Positions 1 through 8,857 of a stretch of 64,000 nucleotides of DNA are shown here, piece after piece; the stretch's first letter is position 1, and each line of letters opens with the position of its first letter. The position numbers and the translations under genes were made by a program. This DNA comes from Pelomonas sp. CA6 (GTDB lineage Bacteria > Pseudomonadota > Gammaproteobacteria > Burkholderiales > Burkholderiaceae_C): NCBI RefSeq assembly GCF_022549225.1, contig NZ_JAKZFD010000007.1, forward strand, positions 62,001-126,000, written 5' to 3'. The notes below the pieces were generated by a model that saw nothing but the letters and a program-made list of their open reading frames with translations, was not told the origin of the DNA and did no database searches.

Positions 1-718
1 GGCTGGTGGTGTAGCGGATGCGTTCGATGCCGGGGATCTCGGCCACGTACTCCAGCAGCAGCGCGAAGTCGGCGATCTCGCCGTCGCCCTCGCCCATGCG
101 GCCGCGGTAGGCGTTGACGTTCTGGCCCAGCAGCGTCACTTCCTTGACGCCCTGGTCGGCCAGGCCGGCGACTTCCACCAGCACGTCCTCGAAGGGCCGG
201 CTGACTTCCTCGCCACGGGTGTAGGGCACCACGCAGTAGGAGCAGTACTTGGAGCAGCCCTCCATGATGGAGACAAAGGCCGAGGCGCCTTCCACCCGCG
301 CCGGCGGCAGGTGGTCGAACTTCTCGATCTCGGGGAAGCTGATGTCCACCTGCGGGCGGGACTGCGTCTGGCGCTGCGCCAGCATCTCGGGCAGGCGGTG
401 CAGGGTCTGCGGGCCAAAGACCACGTCCACATAGGGCGCGCGGGCGATGATGGCCTCGCCTTCCTGGCTGGCGACACAGCCGCCGACGCCGATCAGCGTG
501 CCGCGCGCCTTCAGGTGCTTGACCCGGCCCAGGTCGGAGAACACCTTCTCCTGCGCCTTCTCGCGCACCGAGCAGGTGTTGAACAGGATCAGGTCGGCCT
601 CCTCCATGTCCTGGGTGGGCTCGTAGCCTTCGGCGGCGCGCAGCACGTCGGCCATCTTGTCCGAGTCGTACTCGTTCATCTGGCAGCCAAAGGTCTTGAT
701 GAAGACTTTCTTGCTCAT
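1..718 (-). CDS. miaB: tRNA-2-methylthio-N6-dimethylallyladenosine synthase MiaB (5' part only)
   Basis: Radical-SAM methylthiotransferase that adds a 2-methylthio group to i6A37 of tRNAs. The ATG is at 718 and the gene runs off the left edge, so about 239 of the usual ~450 residues are visible. The N-terminal UPF0004 domain starts [20 protein letters not shown] and carries the cluster cysteines in [14 protein letters not shown] and VGGCVA. The radical-SAM CxxxCxxC motif follows as [16 protein letters not shown] at about residue 155, then the LLGQNVNAY motif. The TRAM domain lies outside the window. The secreted hypothetical at 815-1231 is upstream on the same strand. Confidence 0.96.
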   Translation of the reverse strand, partial: MSKKVFIKTFGCQMNEYDSDKMADVLRAAEGYEPTQDMEEADLILFNTCSVREKAQEKVFSDLGRVKHLKARGTLIGVGGCVASQEGEAIIARAPYVDVVFGPQTLHRLPEMLAQRQTQSRPQVDISFPEIEKFDHLPPARVEGASAFVSIMEGCSKYCSYCVVPYTRGEEVSRPFEDVLVEVAGLADQGVKEVTLLGQNVNAYRGRMGEGDGEIADFALLLEYVAEIPGIERIRYTTS

Positions 719-814
719 GGGGCACTTTCATCGCGCGCGCCGCGCGCGGAGGGAGAGAGGAGGCAAAAAGGGGCGGCCACGGACAGCGGCCCGGGTGTCA
801 GACGCGCGCGGCGT

Positions 815-1231
815 TCAGGGCTTGGTCCAGACCTGGCTGGCCAGGTCGAAGCGCCAGCTGGCGGCTTCCTGCGGCGTGCTGGGCCAGGTTTTGTTGGCCA
901 GCTCGACCTCGTTGAGCACCCACACGTCCATCAGCAAGCCGGTAAATTCGCGCGTGTAGTGCACGACCAGCTTTTCGCCGATCAGGCTGCCGGGCATCAG
1001 CAGCAGGTTGTTGGGGCTGCGGATGCGCGCACCCGGGGCCAGGCGCTCGGGCTTGCCGTTGAGCTGGACGATGGGCGGCTGGGTCAGCACCAGCTCGCCA
1101 CGCAGCGCGTTGGCCGGGAAGTGCCGCGCGACCTGGGCTTGCGCCGAAGGCAGGGCGCCCAGCAGCGGCAGCGCACACAGCAGCATCAGGGCAACGCGAC
1201 GGGGGAAGGCATGGGATGCACAGCGGTACAT
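815..1231 (-). CDS. secreted hypothetical protein
   Basis: A 138-residue product with a clear Sec signal peptide: MYRCASHAFPRR, then a hydrophobic stretch and an Ala-Gln-Ala cleavage region near residue 32. The mature part (about 105 residues) has no motif I recognise. It contains PNNLLLMPGSLIGEK and ends in a Trp-rich segment (WVLNEVELANKTW). It lies 96 bp upstream of miaB in the same direction, which could allow co-transcription. A longer in-frame reading exists upstream, but the start chosen here puts the signal peptide at the N-terminus. Likely periplasmic; function unknown. Confidence 0.72.
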   Translation of the reverse strand: MYRCASHAFPRRVALMLLCALPLLGALPSAQAQVARHFPANALRGELVLTQPPIVQLNGKPERLAPGARIRSPNNLLLMPGSLIGEKLVVHYTREFTGLLMDVWVLNEVELANKTWPSTPQEAASWRFDLASQVWTKP

Positions 1232-1412
1232 GGTGTAGATCCAGTGGCTGTCGGGGTAAACGCGGCATTGTACGGGGCGCTCTGCGGGTGCAGAGCCGCG
1301 TCCGGACGCACTGTGCCGATTTCCGCGCCCGCGGCGCCCCGATGCATCAAGACAGCACAGGGCGCGATTCCTACAGTCGCCAGCGGCAAAAACGACAAGC
1401 CCGCGAGGAGAC

Positions 1413-4220
1413 ATGAAACACCGATCCCTGACCCCGACCGCTCTGGCCGCGCTGATGGCGCTCAACCTGGGCCCGGCCTGGGCGCAGAGCGCCGAGCCCG
1501 AACGCGGGACCGACGGCAAGCTGCTGCCCAAGGTCGTCGTCACCGGCTCCAACATCAAGAGGACCGACACCGAAACCTCGCAGCCGCTGCAGGTGATCAG
1601 TCGCGAAGACATCAAGACCACCGGCGCGCTGACCGTGGGTGAGGTGCTGGGCACGCTGACCACCAACGACGGCAATGCGATCAGCGACCTGGGCGGCGCC
1701 AACTCCTGGGCCAGCGGCGCCTCTGGCGTGTCGCTGCGCAACCTGGGCACCGGCGGCACGCTGGTGCTGGTGAACGGCCGGCGCGTGTCCAGCTACGGCT
1801 TCGCCGACGGGCTGCAGCTGAACTTCACCAACATCGACAGCATCCCGGCCAACATCATCGAGCGCGTCGAGGTGCTGAAGGACGGCGCCTCGGCCATCTA
1901 TGGCTCGGACGCGATCGGCGGGGTGATCAACATCATCACGCGCCAGGACTTCGCCGGGCTGGAGCTGTCGGCCAGCACCCAGCAGTCGCTGCGCCGCAGC
2001 TGGCTGGCCAAGGAGCAGCAGGCCTCGCTGACCGCGGGTCGCGGCTCGCTGGACGCCAATGGCTACAACGTCTACGGCCACCTGGAGTTCTTCAAGCGCG
2101 GCAGCTACAAGGACCGCGCGGTGCGCCCGCTGCTGCCCGATTGGTTCGTGCAGATGAACCCGGACCGCGACCAGCTCTCCACCGGGTCCATGCCCGGCAA
2201 CTACGTGGGCCGTTATCCGGCCAACTACGCGGACCCGGCGCTGGCCGGCAAGTCCATCAACCGCGCGGCACCCGGCTGCGCGCCGGAGCTGCTGATCGGC
2301 GGGCTGTGCCGCTACGACTACTGGAAGGACAGCGACGCGATGCCGGGCACCGACCGTGTCACCGCGCTGGCTGGCGCGCGCGTCAAGCTGGGCCAGGAAT
2401 GGACCGGCTTCGTCGAATTCCATGGCGCCGACATCCGCGCCAAGTACTACACGGCCGTGCCGCGCAGCAACATCACCGGCGTGCCGCTGAACTGGTACGA
2501 CTCCATCAAGGGCGAGCTGCAGTACTTCACCGATCCGCAGCTGCCCGTGGGCCATCCCGCGAACCCCTACAGCTTTCCGATCGGCCTGAACTATCGCTTC
2601 TCCGACAACCCGGAGATGTTCAAGAACGTCGGCAGCTCCACGCAGTACCGGCTGCTGGCCGGGGCCGAGGGCCACTGGGCGGGCTGGGACATCGACACCG
2701 CGGTGGGCGTGATGGGCTCCAAGGCGCGCCAGCGCCAGCATGGCGCGCGCGACCGCTACGGCTACCACGACGCCATCGTCAATGGTGAATACAAGTTCGG
2801 CCAGGCCAACCCGCAAGAGCTGCTGGACCGCATGTTCCCCGAGTACGGGTCCTCGGGCCGCTACAAGCAGCTCTTCGTCGACCTGAAGGGCTCGCGCGAG
2901 ATCGCCCGCATCGGCAACCGGCCGGTGATGCTGGCGACCGGCGTGGAGCTGCGCCACGAGGACTTCTGGCACCGCAGCTCGGACAATGTGCTGGCGGCGC
3001 GCATCGTGCAGTTCTCCGGCGTGTCCATCTCCGGCAAGCGCGACATGGCGGCGATGTTCGCCGAGGTCGAGGCGCCGCTGACGCGCGAGCTCAAGGCCAC
3101 GCTGGCGCTGCGCGGCGACAAGGTCTTCGACGGCGCCGGCGCGGTCACGCCCAAGGTGCAGCTGGCCTGGCGGCCCAATGAGCGCGTGATGCTGCGCGGT
3201 ACCGCGACCCAGGGCTTCCGTGCGCCCAGCCTGCCGGAAACCGGCAATGGCGGCGCGTCCTGGTTCAACAACGGCTATGTGGACCCCAAGCGCTGCGCCA
3301 CCGCCACGCAGATGCGCGACATCCTGAAGACCGGCAACGCGGCTGACCAGGTCAACGCCAACGTGGCCTACGCGCTGGGCTGTTCGGTCAGTTTCCCGGC
3401 CGCGGTCTCGCCCAACCCCGATCTCAAGCCCGAGCATTCCAACAATGTCTCGGTGGGCATCGTGCTGCAGCCGCTGGATGCGCTGAGCCTGTCGCTGGAC
3501 TACTACAGCATCCGCCGCCGCGACGAGATCGGCGTGCGCAGCGTGGATGCGACGCTGGCCAACGAGGACCTGATCCCCGGCCTGGTCGATCGCGGCGCGC
3601 TGACCGTGCAGGACAAGGAGCTGGCCCAGCGCATCAAGGAGCTGACGGGCCGCGACCTGGGCTTCGCCGTCGGTCCGGTGCGCAGCATCAGCGCCCAGTA
3701 CCGCAACCAGAACAAGACCAAGGTCTCGGGCCTGGACCTGGACGTGCGCGCGCGCTGGGGCCTGGGCGACTGGGGCCGGCTCAGCACCGGGCTGGAGCTG
3801 AACTACCAGCTTGAGTACCGTGACTGGGACAGCTATGCCAACACCTACTCCGAGAACTATGTGGGCGGACGCGGCACGCCGCGCACGCGCGCGGTGGGCA
3901 AGCTGAACTGGAACCGCGGCGACTGGTCGCTCGGGTCGCGCATCAACTACCGCGCCGGGCAGAAGCTCGCCTGGGGCACGCTGGACAGCAGCAACACGCT
4001 GGAAGGCTGCGCCGACCGCGGCGTGGAGGCCTCGGCCTGCCGCATCGCGTCCAACACCACCGTGGACCTGTGGCTGCAGTACAGCGGCCTGAAGAACCTG
4101 GTGCTGTCGGCCAACCTGTTCAACGTCTTCGACCGCGCCGACCCGGTGCAGATGCGTGCCGGCTCCTACCTGCCGCTGGCCGGCCGCGTGGCCAAGCTCA
4201 GCGCGGAGTACCACTTCTGA
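1413..4220 (+). CDS. TonB-dependent outer-membrane receptor
   Basis: A 935-residue TonB-dependent receptor. Residues 1-25 are a signal peptide ending AWAQ. A TonB-box-like KVVVTGSN follows, then the plug domain with LVNGRRV, IERVEVLKDGASAIYGSDAI and GGVINIITR. The remainder is a beta-barrel ending LSAEYHF with the C-terminal Phe recognised by the BAM machinery. No N-terminal signalling extension is present, so it is not a FecA-type transducer. A GAGGAG ribosome site precedes the ATG. The stop overlaps the start of the S9 peptidase gene by one base, so the pair is almost certainly co-transcribed. Substrate is inferred to be an oligopeptide from that partner. Confidence 0.95.
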   Translation: MKHRSLTPTALAALMALNLGPAWAQSAEPERGTDGKLLPKVVVTGSNIKRTDTETSQPLQVISREDIKTTGALTVGEVLGTLTTNDGNAISDLGGANSWASGASGVSLRNLGTGGTLVLVNGRRVSSYGFADGLQLNFTNIDSIPANIIERVEVLKDGASAIYGSDAIGGVINIITRQDFAGLELSASTQQSLRRSWLAKEQQASLTAGRGSLDANGYNVYGHLEFFKRGSYKDRAVRPLLPDWFVQMNPDRDQLSTGSMPGNYVGRYPANYADPALAGKSINRAAPGCAPELLIGGLCRYDYWKDSDAMPGTDRVTALAGARVKLGQEWTGFVEFHGADIRAKYYTAVPRSNITGVPLNWYDSIKGELQYFTDPQLPVGHPANPYSFPIGLNYRFSDNPEMFKNVGSSTQYRLLAGAEGHWAGWDIDTAVGVMGSKARQRQHGARDRYGYHDAIVNGEYKFGQANPQELLDRMFPEYGSSGRYKQLFVDLKGSREIARIGNRPVMLATGVELRHEDFWHRSSDNVLAARIVQFSGVSISGKRDMAAMFAEVEAPLTRELKATLALRGDKVFDGAGAVTPKVQLAWRPNERVMLRGTATQGFRAPSLPETGNGGASWFNNGYVDPKRCATATQMRDILKTGNAADQVNANVAYALGCSVSFPAAVSPNPDLKPEHSNNVSVGIVLQPLDALSLSLDYYSIRRRDEIGVRSVDATLANEDLIPGLVDRGALTVQDKELAQRIKELTGRDLGFAVGPVRSISAQYRNQNKTKVSGLDLDVRARWGLGDWGRLSTGLELNYQLEYRDWDSYANTYSENYVGGRGTPRTRAVGKLNWNRGDWSLGSRINYRAGQKLAWGTLDSSNTLEGCADRGVEASACRIASNTTVDLWLQYSGLKNLVLSANLFNVFDRADPVQMRAGSYLPLAGRVAKLSAEYHF

Positions 4221-6382
4221 TGGGCGCGCCCGTCAAGATGATCGCGGGCCTCGCGGCGCTGCTGCTGGCCGCCTGCTCGGCACCGGTGGCGGCCGCGTCG
4301 GCGCCCGCGGGCGAACGCGAGGGCGCGGACCCCCACCTATGGCTGGAACAGGTCCAGGGCCGCGAGGCGCTGGACTGGGTGGGCGCGCAGAACGAACGCA
4401 GCCGCCAGCAGTTGGAGGGCAGTCCGCGCTTCGCCGCGCTGATGCCGCAGCTGCGCGAGGTGCTGGACTCGCCGCAGCGTCTGCCGCAGCTGCAGCAGAT
4501 CGGCGCCCATGTCTACAACTTCTGGCGCGACGCCGAGCATCCGCGCGGCCTGTGGCGGCGCATCCCGGCCGAGCAGCTGGGGCGTGGCGAGCCGGCCTGG
4601 CAGACCGTGCTGGACCTGGACGCTTTGGCCCGGCGCGAAGGCGAGAACTGGGTCTGGGCCGGTGCCAGCTGCCTGGCGCCGCAGACCAGCCGTTGCCTGG
4701 TCTTCCTCAGCCGCGGCGGGGCCGACGCCCAGGTGCTGCGCGAGTTCGACACCGCGCGCGGCGACTTCGTCGCCGACGGCTTCGCGCTGCCCGAATCCAA
4801 GGGCGGCGCGGCCTGGGTGGATGCCGACACGATCAGCGTCAGCACCGACTTCGGCCCCGGCAGCATGACCGAGTCCGGCTACCCGCGCCAGGTCAGGCTC
4901 TGGACGCGCGGCACGCCGCTGGCGCAGGCGCGGCGGGTCTTCGAGGGCCGCGAGCGCGACGTTGGCGTCTGGACCTCGGCCGAGTCCACGCCGCAGGGGC
5001 GGCGCCACTGGGTGGAGCGGCGCAGCAGCTTCTTCGCCGGCGACGAGTACCTGCTGGTGGACGGCCGGCTGCAGCATCTGGACAAGCCCGCCGATGCCGA
5101 CGCCCAGCTCTTCGGTGAGCAACTGTTGCTGCGGTTGCGTTCCGACTGGCGCACCGGCGGCCGGCAGCACCCGGCCGGCGCGCTGATCGCGATGCCGCTG
5201 CGCGACTTCCTGGCCGGCAAGCGCCGCTTCCAGACGCTGTACGCGCCGCCGTCGCGCGGCGCGCTGCAGCAGGTGCTGCCGCTGAAGGACCGGCTGCTGC
5301 TGATCAGCATGGAGGAGGTGCGCCAGTCGCTGGCCGAATGGCGGCTGGAGAAGGGACGCTGGCAGGCGCAGCCGGTCCCCACCGACCCGTTTGAAAGCCT
5401 CTCGGTGTCCGCGCTGGCGGGCCAGCAGGGCAATGCCTATCTGCTCACGCGCAGCAGCTTTCTGTCGCCCAGCCGCCTGGTGCTGATGGAGGCCGGCCAG
5501 CCGCAGCGCCAGACCGAGCTGCGCCGCCTGCCCGACTTCTTCGACGCCAGCGGGCTGGAGGTGAGCCAGCTGCAGGCGCGATCACGCGACGGCACGGCCG
5601 TGCCGTATTTCGTCGTCGGCCCGCGCGGCGCACTGGCGGACGGGCCGCGGCCCACGCTGCTGTATGGCTATGGCGGCTTCGAGATCTCGCTGAAGCCGGC
5701 CTACAACGCCCTGGTGGGCCGGGCCTGGCTGGCGCAAGGCGGGGTCTATGTGGTGGCCAATCTGCGTGGCGGCGGCGAATTCGGCCCGCGCTGGCACCGC
5801 GCGGCGCAGCGCGAACACCGGCAGCGCTCCTACGACGACTTCATCGCCGTCGCCGAGGACCTGCAGCGGCGCGGCATCACGCGGCCCCAGCAGCTGGGCA
5901 TCATGGGCGGCAGCCTGGGCGGCATGCTGGTGTCGGTGGCCATGCAGCAGCGTCCCGAGCTCTTCGGCGCGGTGGTCAGCCAGGTGCCGCTGACCGACAT
6001 GCGGCGCTATCACCGCATGCTGGCCGGCGCCTCCTGGATCGAGGAGTACGGCGACCCCGACATCCCCGAGCAATGGGCCTACATCCGCCCCTACTCGCCC
6101 TATCACAACGCCCAGGCCGGGCGGCACTACCCGCCGGTGCTCTACACCAGCTCCACGCGCGACGACCGCGTCCACCCGGGGCATGCGCGCAAGATGGTGG
6201 CGCGGCTGGCACAGCAAGGCCATGCGGTCTGGTACTGGGAGAACCTGGAGGGCGGCCATGCCGGCGCGGCCGACAGCAGCCAGCAGGCGCGGCTCTGGGC
6301 GCTGAGCTACAGCTTCCTGATGGACCGGCTTGCGGGGGCGCCAACGGCCGCGCCCGCGGCCCCCGCAGCGGTGGCGCGTTGA
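4220..6382 (+). CDS. S9 prolyl oligopeptidase family lipoprotein
   Basis: A 720-residue serine peptidase of the prolyl oligopeptidase family. The N-terminus MGAPVKMIAGLAALLLAACS has a lipobox (LAAC), so it is probably lipid-anchored facing the periplasm. A beta-propeller-like region precedes the C-terminal alpha/beta hydrolase. The catalytic triad is visible: Ser565 in GGSLGG, Asp648/649 in STRDDRVHP and His680 in EGGHAG. The ATG overlaps the stop of the TonB-dependent receptor as TGATG. Lasso-peptide isopeptidases belong to the same family and also pair with such receptors, but no lasso genes are nearby. A nutritional role in cleaving imported proline-containing peptides fits the neighbours better. 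Confidence 0.93.
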   Translation: MGAPVKMIAGLAALLLAACSAPVAAASAPAGEREGADPHLWLEQVQGREALDWVGAQNERSRQQLEGSPRFAALMPQLREVLDSPQRLPQLQQIGAHVYNFWRDAEHPRGLWRRIPAEQLGRGEPAWQTVLDLDALARREGENWVWAGASCLAPQTSRCLVFLSRGGADAQVLREFDTARGDFVADGFALPESKGGAAWVDADTISVSTDFGPGSMTESGYPRQVRLWTRGTPLAQARRVFEGRERDVGVWTSAESTPQGRRHWVERRSSFFAGDEYLLVDGRLQHLDKPADADAQLFGEQLLLRLRSDWRTGGRQHPAGALIAMPLRDFLAGKRRFQTLYAPPSRGALQQVLPLKDRLLLISMEEVRQSLAEWRLEKGRWQAQPVPTDPFESLSVSALAGQQGNAYLLTRSSFLSPSRLVLMEAGQPQRQTELRRLPDFFDASGLEVSQLQARSRDGTAVPYFVVGPRGALADGPRPTLLYGYGGFEISLKPAYNALVGRAWLAQGGVYVVANLRGGGEFGPRWHRAAQREHRQRSYDDFIAVAEDLQRRGITRPQQLGIMGGSLGGMLVSVAMQQRPELFGAVVSQVPLTDMRRYHRMLAGASWIEEYGDPDIPEQWAYIRPYSPYHNAQAGRHYPPVLYTSSTRDDRVHPGHARKMVARLAQQGHAVWYWENLEGGHAGAADSSQQARLWALSYSFLMDRLAGAPTAAPAAPAAVAR

Positions 6383-6406
6383 GCGGCGGCGACGGTGGTC
6401 GTGCGT

Positions 6407-7165
6407 TCAGCCGCCGCCGTCCTGCCGCAGGCGCCGGTACTGCGTCGGGCTCATGCCCACGGTGGCGCGGAACTGGCGCGTGAAGGCGCTGTGGTCGGCA
6501 TAGCCGCAGGCCGCAGCGATCTCGGCCACGCTGGGGCCGGGCGATTGCGCCAGCAGCGCGCGCGCCGCGTCCAGCCGGGTCTGCAGCAGCATCTCGCGCG
6601 GGCTGAGGTGGAAGACGCGCTGGAACAGGCGCTCCACCCGGTCCAGGCTCAGCCCTTCGTCCTGCGCCAGTCGGGCCAGCGACAGCGGTCCCGGCGCCAG
6701 GCTGCGGATCTGCTCGGCGATGCGCGCCACCAGGCGATAGACCGGCTGGTCCTCGTCCGGCGCGCCGAGGTCGCGCGAAATGCCGGCGACGCCGACGATG
6801 GCGCCGCCCGCGTCGCGCAGCGGCAGCTTCTGCGTCAGGCACCAGCCGGCGCGGCGGTCGGCGTAGATGTGCAGCTCCAGATGGCGCTGCATGGGCTGAC
6901 CGCTGCGCAGCACCTCGCGGTCCTGCTCGCCGAAGGCCTCGCCCATGCCGGCCGGGAACAGCTCCTGCGGCCGGCGCCCGATCAGCGCGGCCTTGCTGCG
7001 CAGCGCGCAGCGCCGCACCAGGGTGTGGTTGGCGGCGAGGTAGCGGCCCTCGCGGTCCTTGACGAAGAAGACCACGTCGCCCAGCGGATCGAACAGGTCT
7101 TCCAGCAGCGAGAGCTGGCAGGTCGGCAGCGCTCGGGCGGCGCGCAGCGGGGGATGCGGGGCCAT
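6407..7165 (-). CDS. PAS domain-containing AraC-type transcriptional regulator
   Basis: A 252-residue regulator. Residues ~15-135 form a PAS sensor (VVFFVKDREGRYLAANHTLV, then an IVGVAGISRDL core ending). Residues ~160-250 form an AraC/XylS double helix-turn-helix with the signature IAAACGYADHSAFTRQFRATVGMSPTQYRR (quoted in part). The start lies only 4 bases after the stop of the C69 dipeptidase gene, so it is likely the distal gene of that operon. It may sense a small molecule connected with peptide use; the ligand is not deducible. AraC proteins with an N-terminal PAS rather than a cupin domain are less usual. Confidence 0.9.
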   Translation of the reverse strand: MAPHPPLRAARALPTCQLSLLEDLFDPLGDVVFFVKDREGRYLAANHTLVRRCALRSKAALIGRRPQELFPAGMGEAFGEQDREVLRSGQPMQRHLELHIYADRRAGWCLTQKLPLRDAGGAIVGVAGISRDLGAPDEDQPVYRLVARIAEQIRSLAPGPLSLARLAQDEGLSLDRVERLFQRVFHLSPREMLLQTRLDAARALLAQSPGPSVAEIAAACGYADHSAFTRQFRATVGMSPTQYRRLRQDGGG

Positions 7166-7169
7166 GGAC

Positions 7170-8729
7170 TCAGGCCCGCGGGCTCAGCAGGGCCACCAGG
7201 CGGTCCCGCCATGCCAGGTAGAGCGGGCCCAGGCGGCCCGCGGCGTCGACGGCGAAGCGCGTGGCCTGCTCGCGCCGGCGCGCGGCGTCGGGCTCGTCGG
7301 CCAACGCCTGGTCCAGCGCGTCGAAGGCCTGGTGCAGCGCCTGCTCGGCCGCGTCGCGCCAGGCGGCCAGCTGCGGCATGGCGCGCTGGTAGCCCAGCTG
7401 CACCAGCTGGTCGGCGGCCTGGATGCACCAGCGCAGCGAGCGCGGGTCGAAGCGCCGCGGATCGTGGCGGCCGATGGATTCGTGCACGGCATCCACGCCC
7501 ACATGCATGGGCAGCCAGCTGCTGCTGTGCGGGTTGCCCAGGCACAGCCAGTAGACGCCGGCGATGTCGGCCGGGCGGCCCTGGCGCAGCTGGCAGAGCG
7601 CCGCGTACTGGCCGAAGTCGCGCGCCACGGTGCGGCGCTGCGTCAGCGCCAGCAGGCGGCGCCATTCGGCGCCGGGGAAGGGCGTGGCCAGCTCGCTCTT
7701 GCGCATCTGGCCCTGGTCGTCGACCACCCGCCATTGCGGCTGCGCGGTGATGTCGTAGATCGTGTCCTCGAAGGTGGCGCGGTGCAGGGCCATCAGGTCC
7801 TCGCGGCCCAGCGGGCGTTCGGGCCGGGCTGAGAAGGGATAGAAGTCCAAGGGCTCGACGACCTGGTGGTAGGCGTCCAGCGTGGCATGTGGATCGGCCC
7901 CCAGCCGGCGCGCCGGCCAGGGCTTCAGCGTGGGCGCGATGCGGCTGTAGAACAGCCACAGCCTGGCGGTCGCCCATTCGTGCGGCAATGGCGTAAAGCA
8001 GGCGCGCCAGTCGAACGGCTGGCCTTCGACATGCCAGCCGCGTGCCCGCGCGAAGGGCCGGGCGTGGGGGCTCAGGCGCTGGTGCTCGGCGTCGTCGGGG
8101 TCGATGCGACCCAGCACGCTCCAGTTGGCCGCGATCAGCGCCTCGTCCTCGGGCAGCTGGCGCGCGGCCCAGAGCACGCCCGGCTGGCCGCTGGCGGCGC
8201 TCCAGTCCGGGCCGACCGAGAACAGCTCCAGGATCCACACCTCCTGTGGGTCGGCGAGGCACAGCAGCTCGCCGCTGTCGTCGCAGGTCGGGCGGAAGCC
8301 GTGGCGCTCCATCAGCTCGGTGATCAGCGCCAATGCCTCCTGCGCGCGGCGGCAGCGCTGCAACGCGAAGACCATGGCCTGCTCCACGCTCATGATCTGC
8401 TCACCGCGGCCCTGGGTTTTCAGTTCGGGACGCTGCGCGATGGTGCTCTCGGTGATCGCGAGCTGGTGCTCGTTGAGATGCGAGTAGGCCGAATGGAAGT
8501 AGGCGTGGGTGTGCGCGACCTGGGGGATGTGGCCCAGCACGCGGCCGTGGTCGGCCAGATCCTCGCTATGGATGTGCTGCAGATCCTCATGCACCGGCGC
8601 CAGGCTGCCCGGCGCGTGGTCCATGGCCGGGACCTTGTGGACGCGCGAGTCCTCGCCCGCGTCCGAATGGCTGATCCAGGTGCTGCCGTCGCGGCTGGCG
8701 CGGCGTCCCACGGCAATCACTGTGCACAT
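7170..8729 (-). CDS. C69 family dipeptidase (PepD-like, Ntn hydrolase)
   Basis: A 519-residue peptidase of family C69. The protein starts Met-Cys-Thr, so removal of Met exposes Cys as the N-terminal nucleophile, as in PepD and dipeptidase A. This fixes the start at 8729, preceded by AAGGAGACGACG. Family-typical segments include DGSTWISHSDAGEDSR, AITESTIAQRPEL and the EVWILELFSVG strand. It is divergent from the M24 peptidase gene, with a palindromic operator-like site between them, and is followed directly by the AraC gene. No signal peptide is seen, so it probably acts in the cytoplasm on di- or tripeptides released by the S9 and M24 enzymes. Confidence 0.93.
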   Translation of the reverse strand: MCTVIAVGRRASRDGSTWISHSDAGEDSRVHKVPAMDHAPGSLAPVHEDLQHIHSEDLADHGRVLGHIPQVAHTHAYFHSAYSHLNEHQLAITESTIAQRPELKTQGRGEQIMSVEQAMVFALQRCRRAQEALALITELMERHGFRPTCDDSGELLCLADPQEVWILELFSVGPDWSAASGQPGVLWAARQLPEDEALIAANWSVLGRIDPDDAEHQRLSPHARPFARARGWHVEGQPFDWRACFTPLPHEWATARLWLFYSRIAPTLKPWPARRLGADPHATLDAYHQVVEPLDFYPFSARPERPLGREDLMALHRATFEDTIYDITAQPQWRVVDDQGQMRKSELATPFPGAEWRRLLALTQRRTVARDFGQYAALCQLRQGRPADIAGVYWLCLGNPHSSSWLPMHVGVDAVHESIGRHDPRRFDPRSLRWCIQAADQLVQLGYQRAMPQLAAWRDAAEQALHQAFDALDQALADEPDAARRREQATRFAVDAAGRLGPLYLAWRDRLVALLSPRA

Positions 8730-8795
8730 CGTCGTCTCCTTGGTGCGCGGCCCGCGCGCTGCGCTTGCGCCGGGCGTCAGGCCCCGTTGCGTCTG

Positions 8796-8811
8796 ATATT
8801 GGATCCAATAT
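8796..8811. promoter_or_regulatory. 16-bp perfect palindrome, putative GntR/FCD operator 1
   Basis: ATATTGGATCCAATAT is a perfect palindrome between the divergent C69 dipeptidase and M24 peptidase genes. Its core ATTGGATCCAAT recurs at 10848-10859 beside the GntR gene, and this form is typical of FCD-subfamily GntR operators. A possible plus-strand sigma-70 promoter, TTGCGT (8787-8792) with TACGAT (8811-8816) and an 18-bp spacer, would be covered by the site. Binding by the local GntR protein is inferred. Confidence 0.7.
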
Positions 8812-8857
8812 ACGATAACGGCCTGGTCTGCAACAGAGGCACAACACGGGGAGACGC

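Noticed and set aside
815-1759. Longer start for the secreted hypothetical, extending opposite the TonB-dependent receptor
   Set aside because: It would bury the signal peptide in the middle and overlap the receptor gene; the start at 1231 places the signal sequence correctly.
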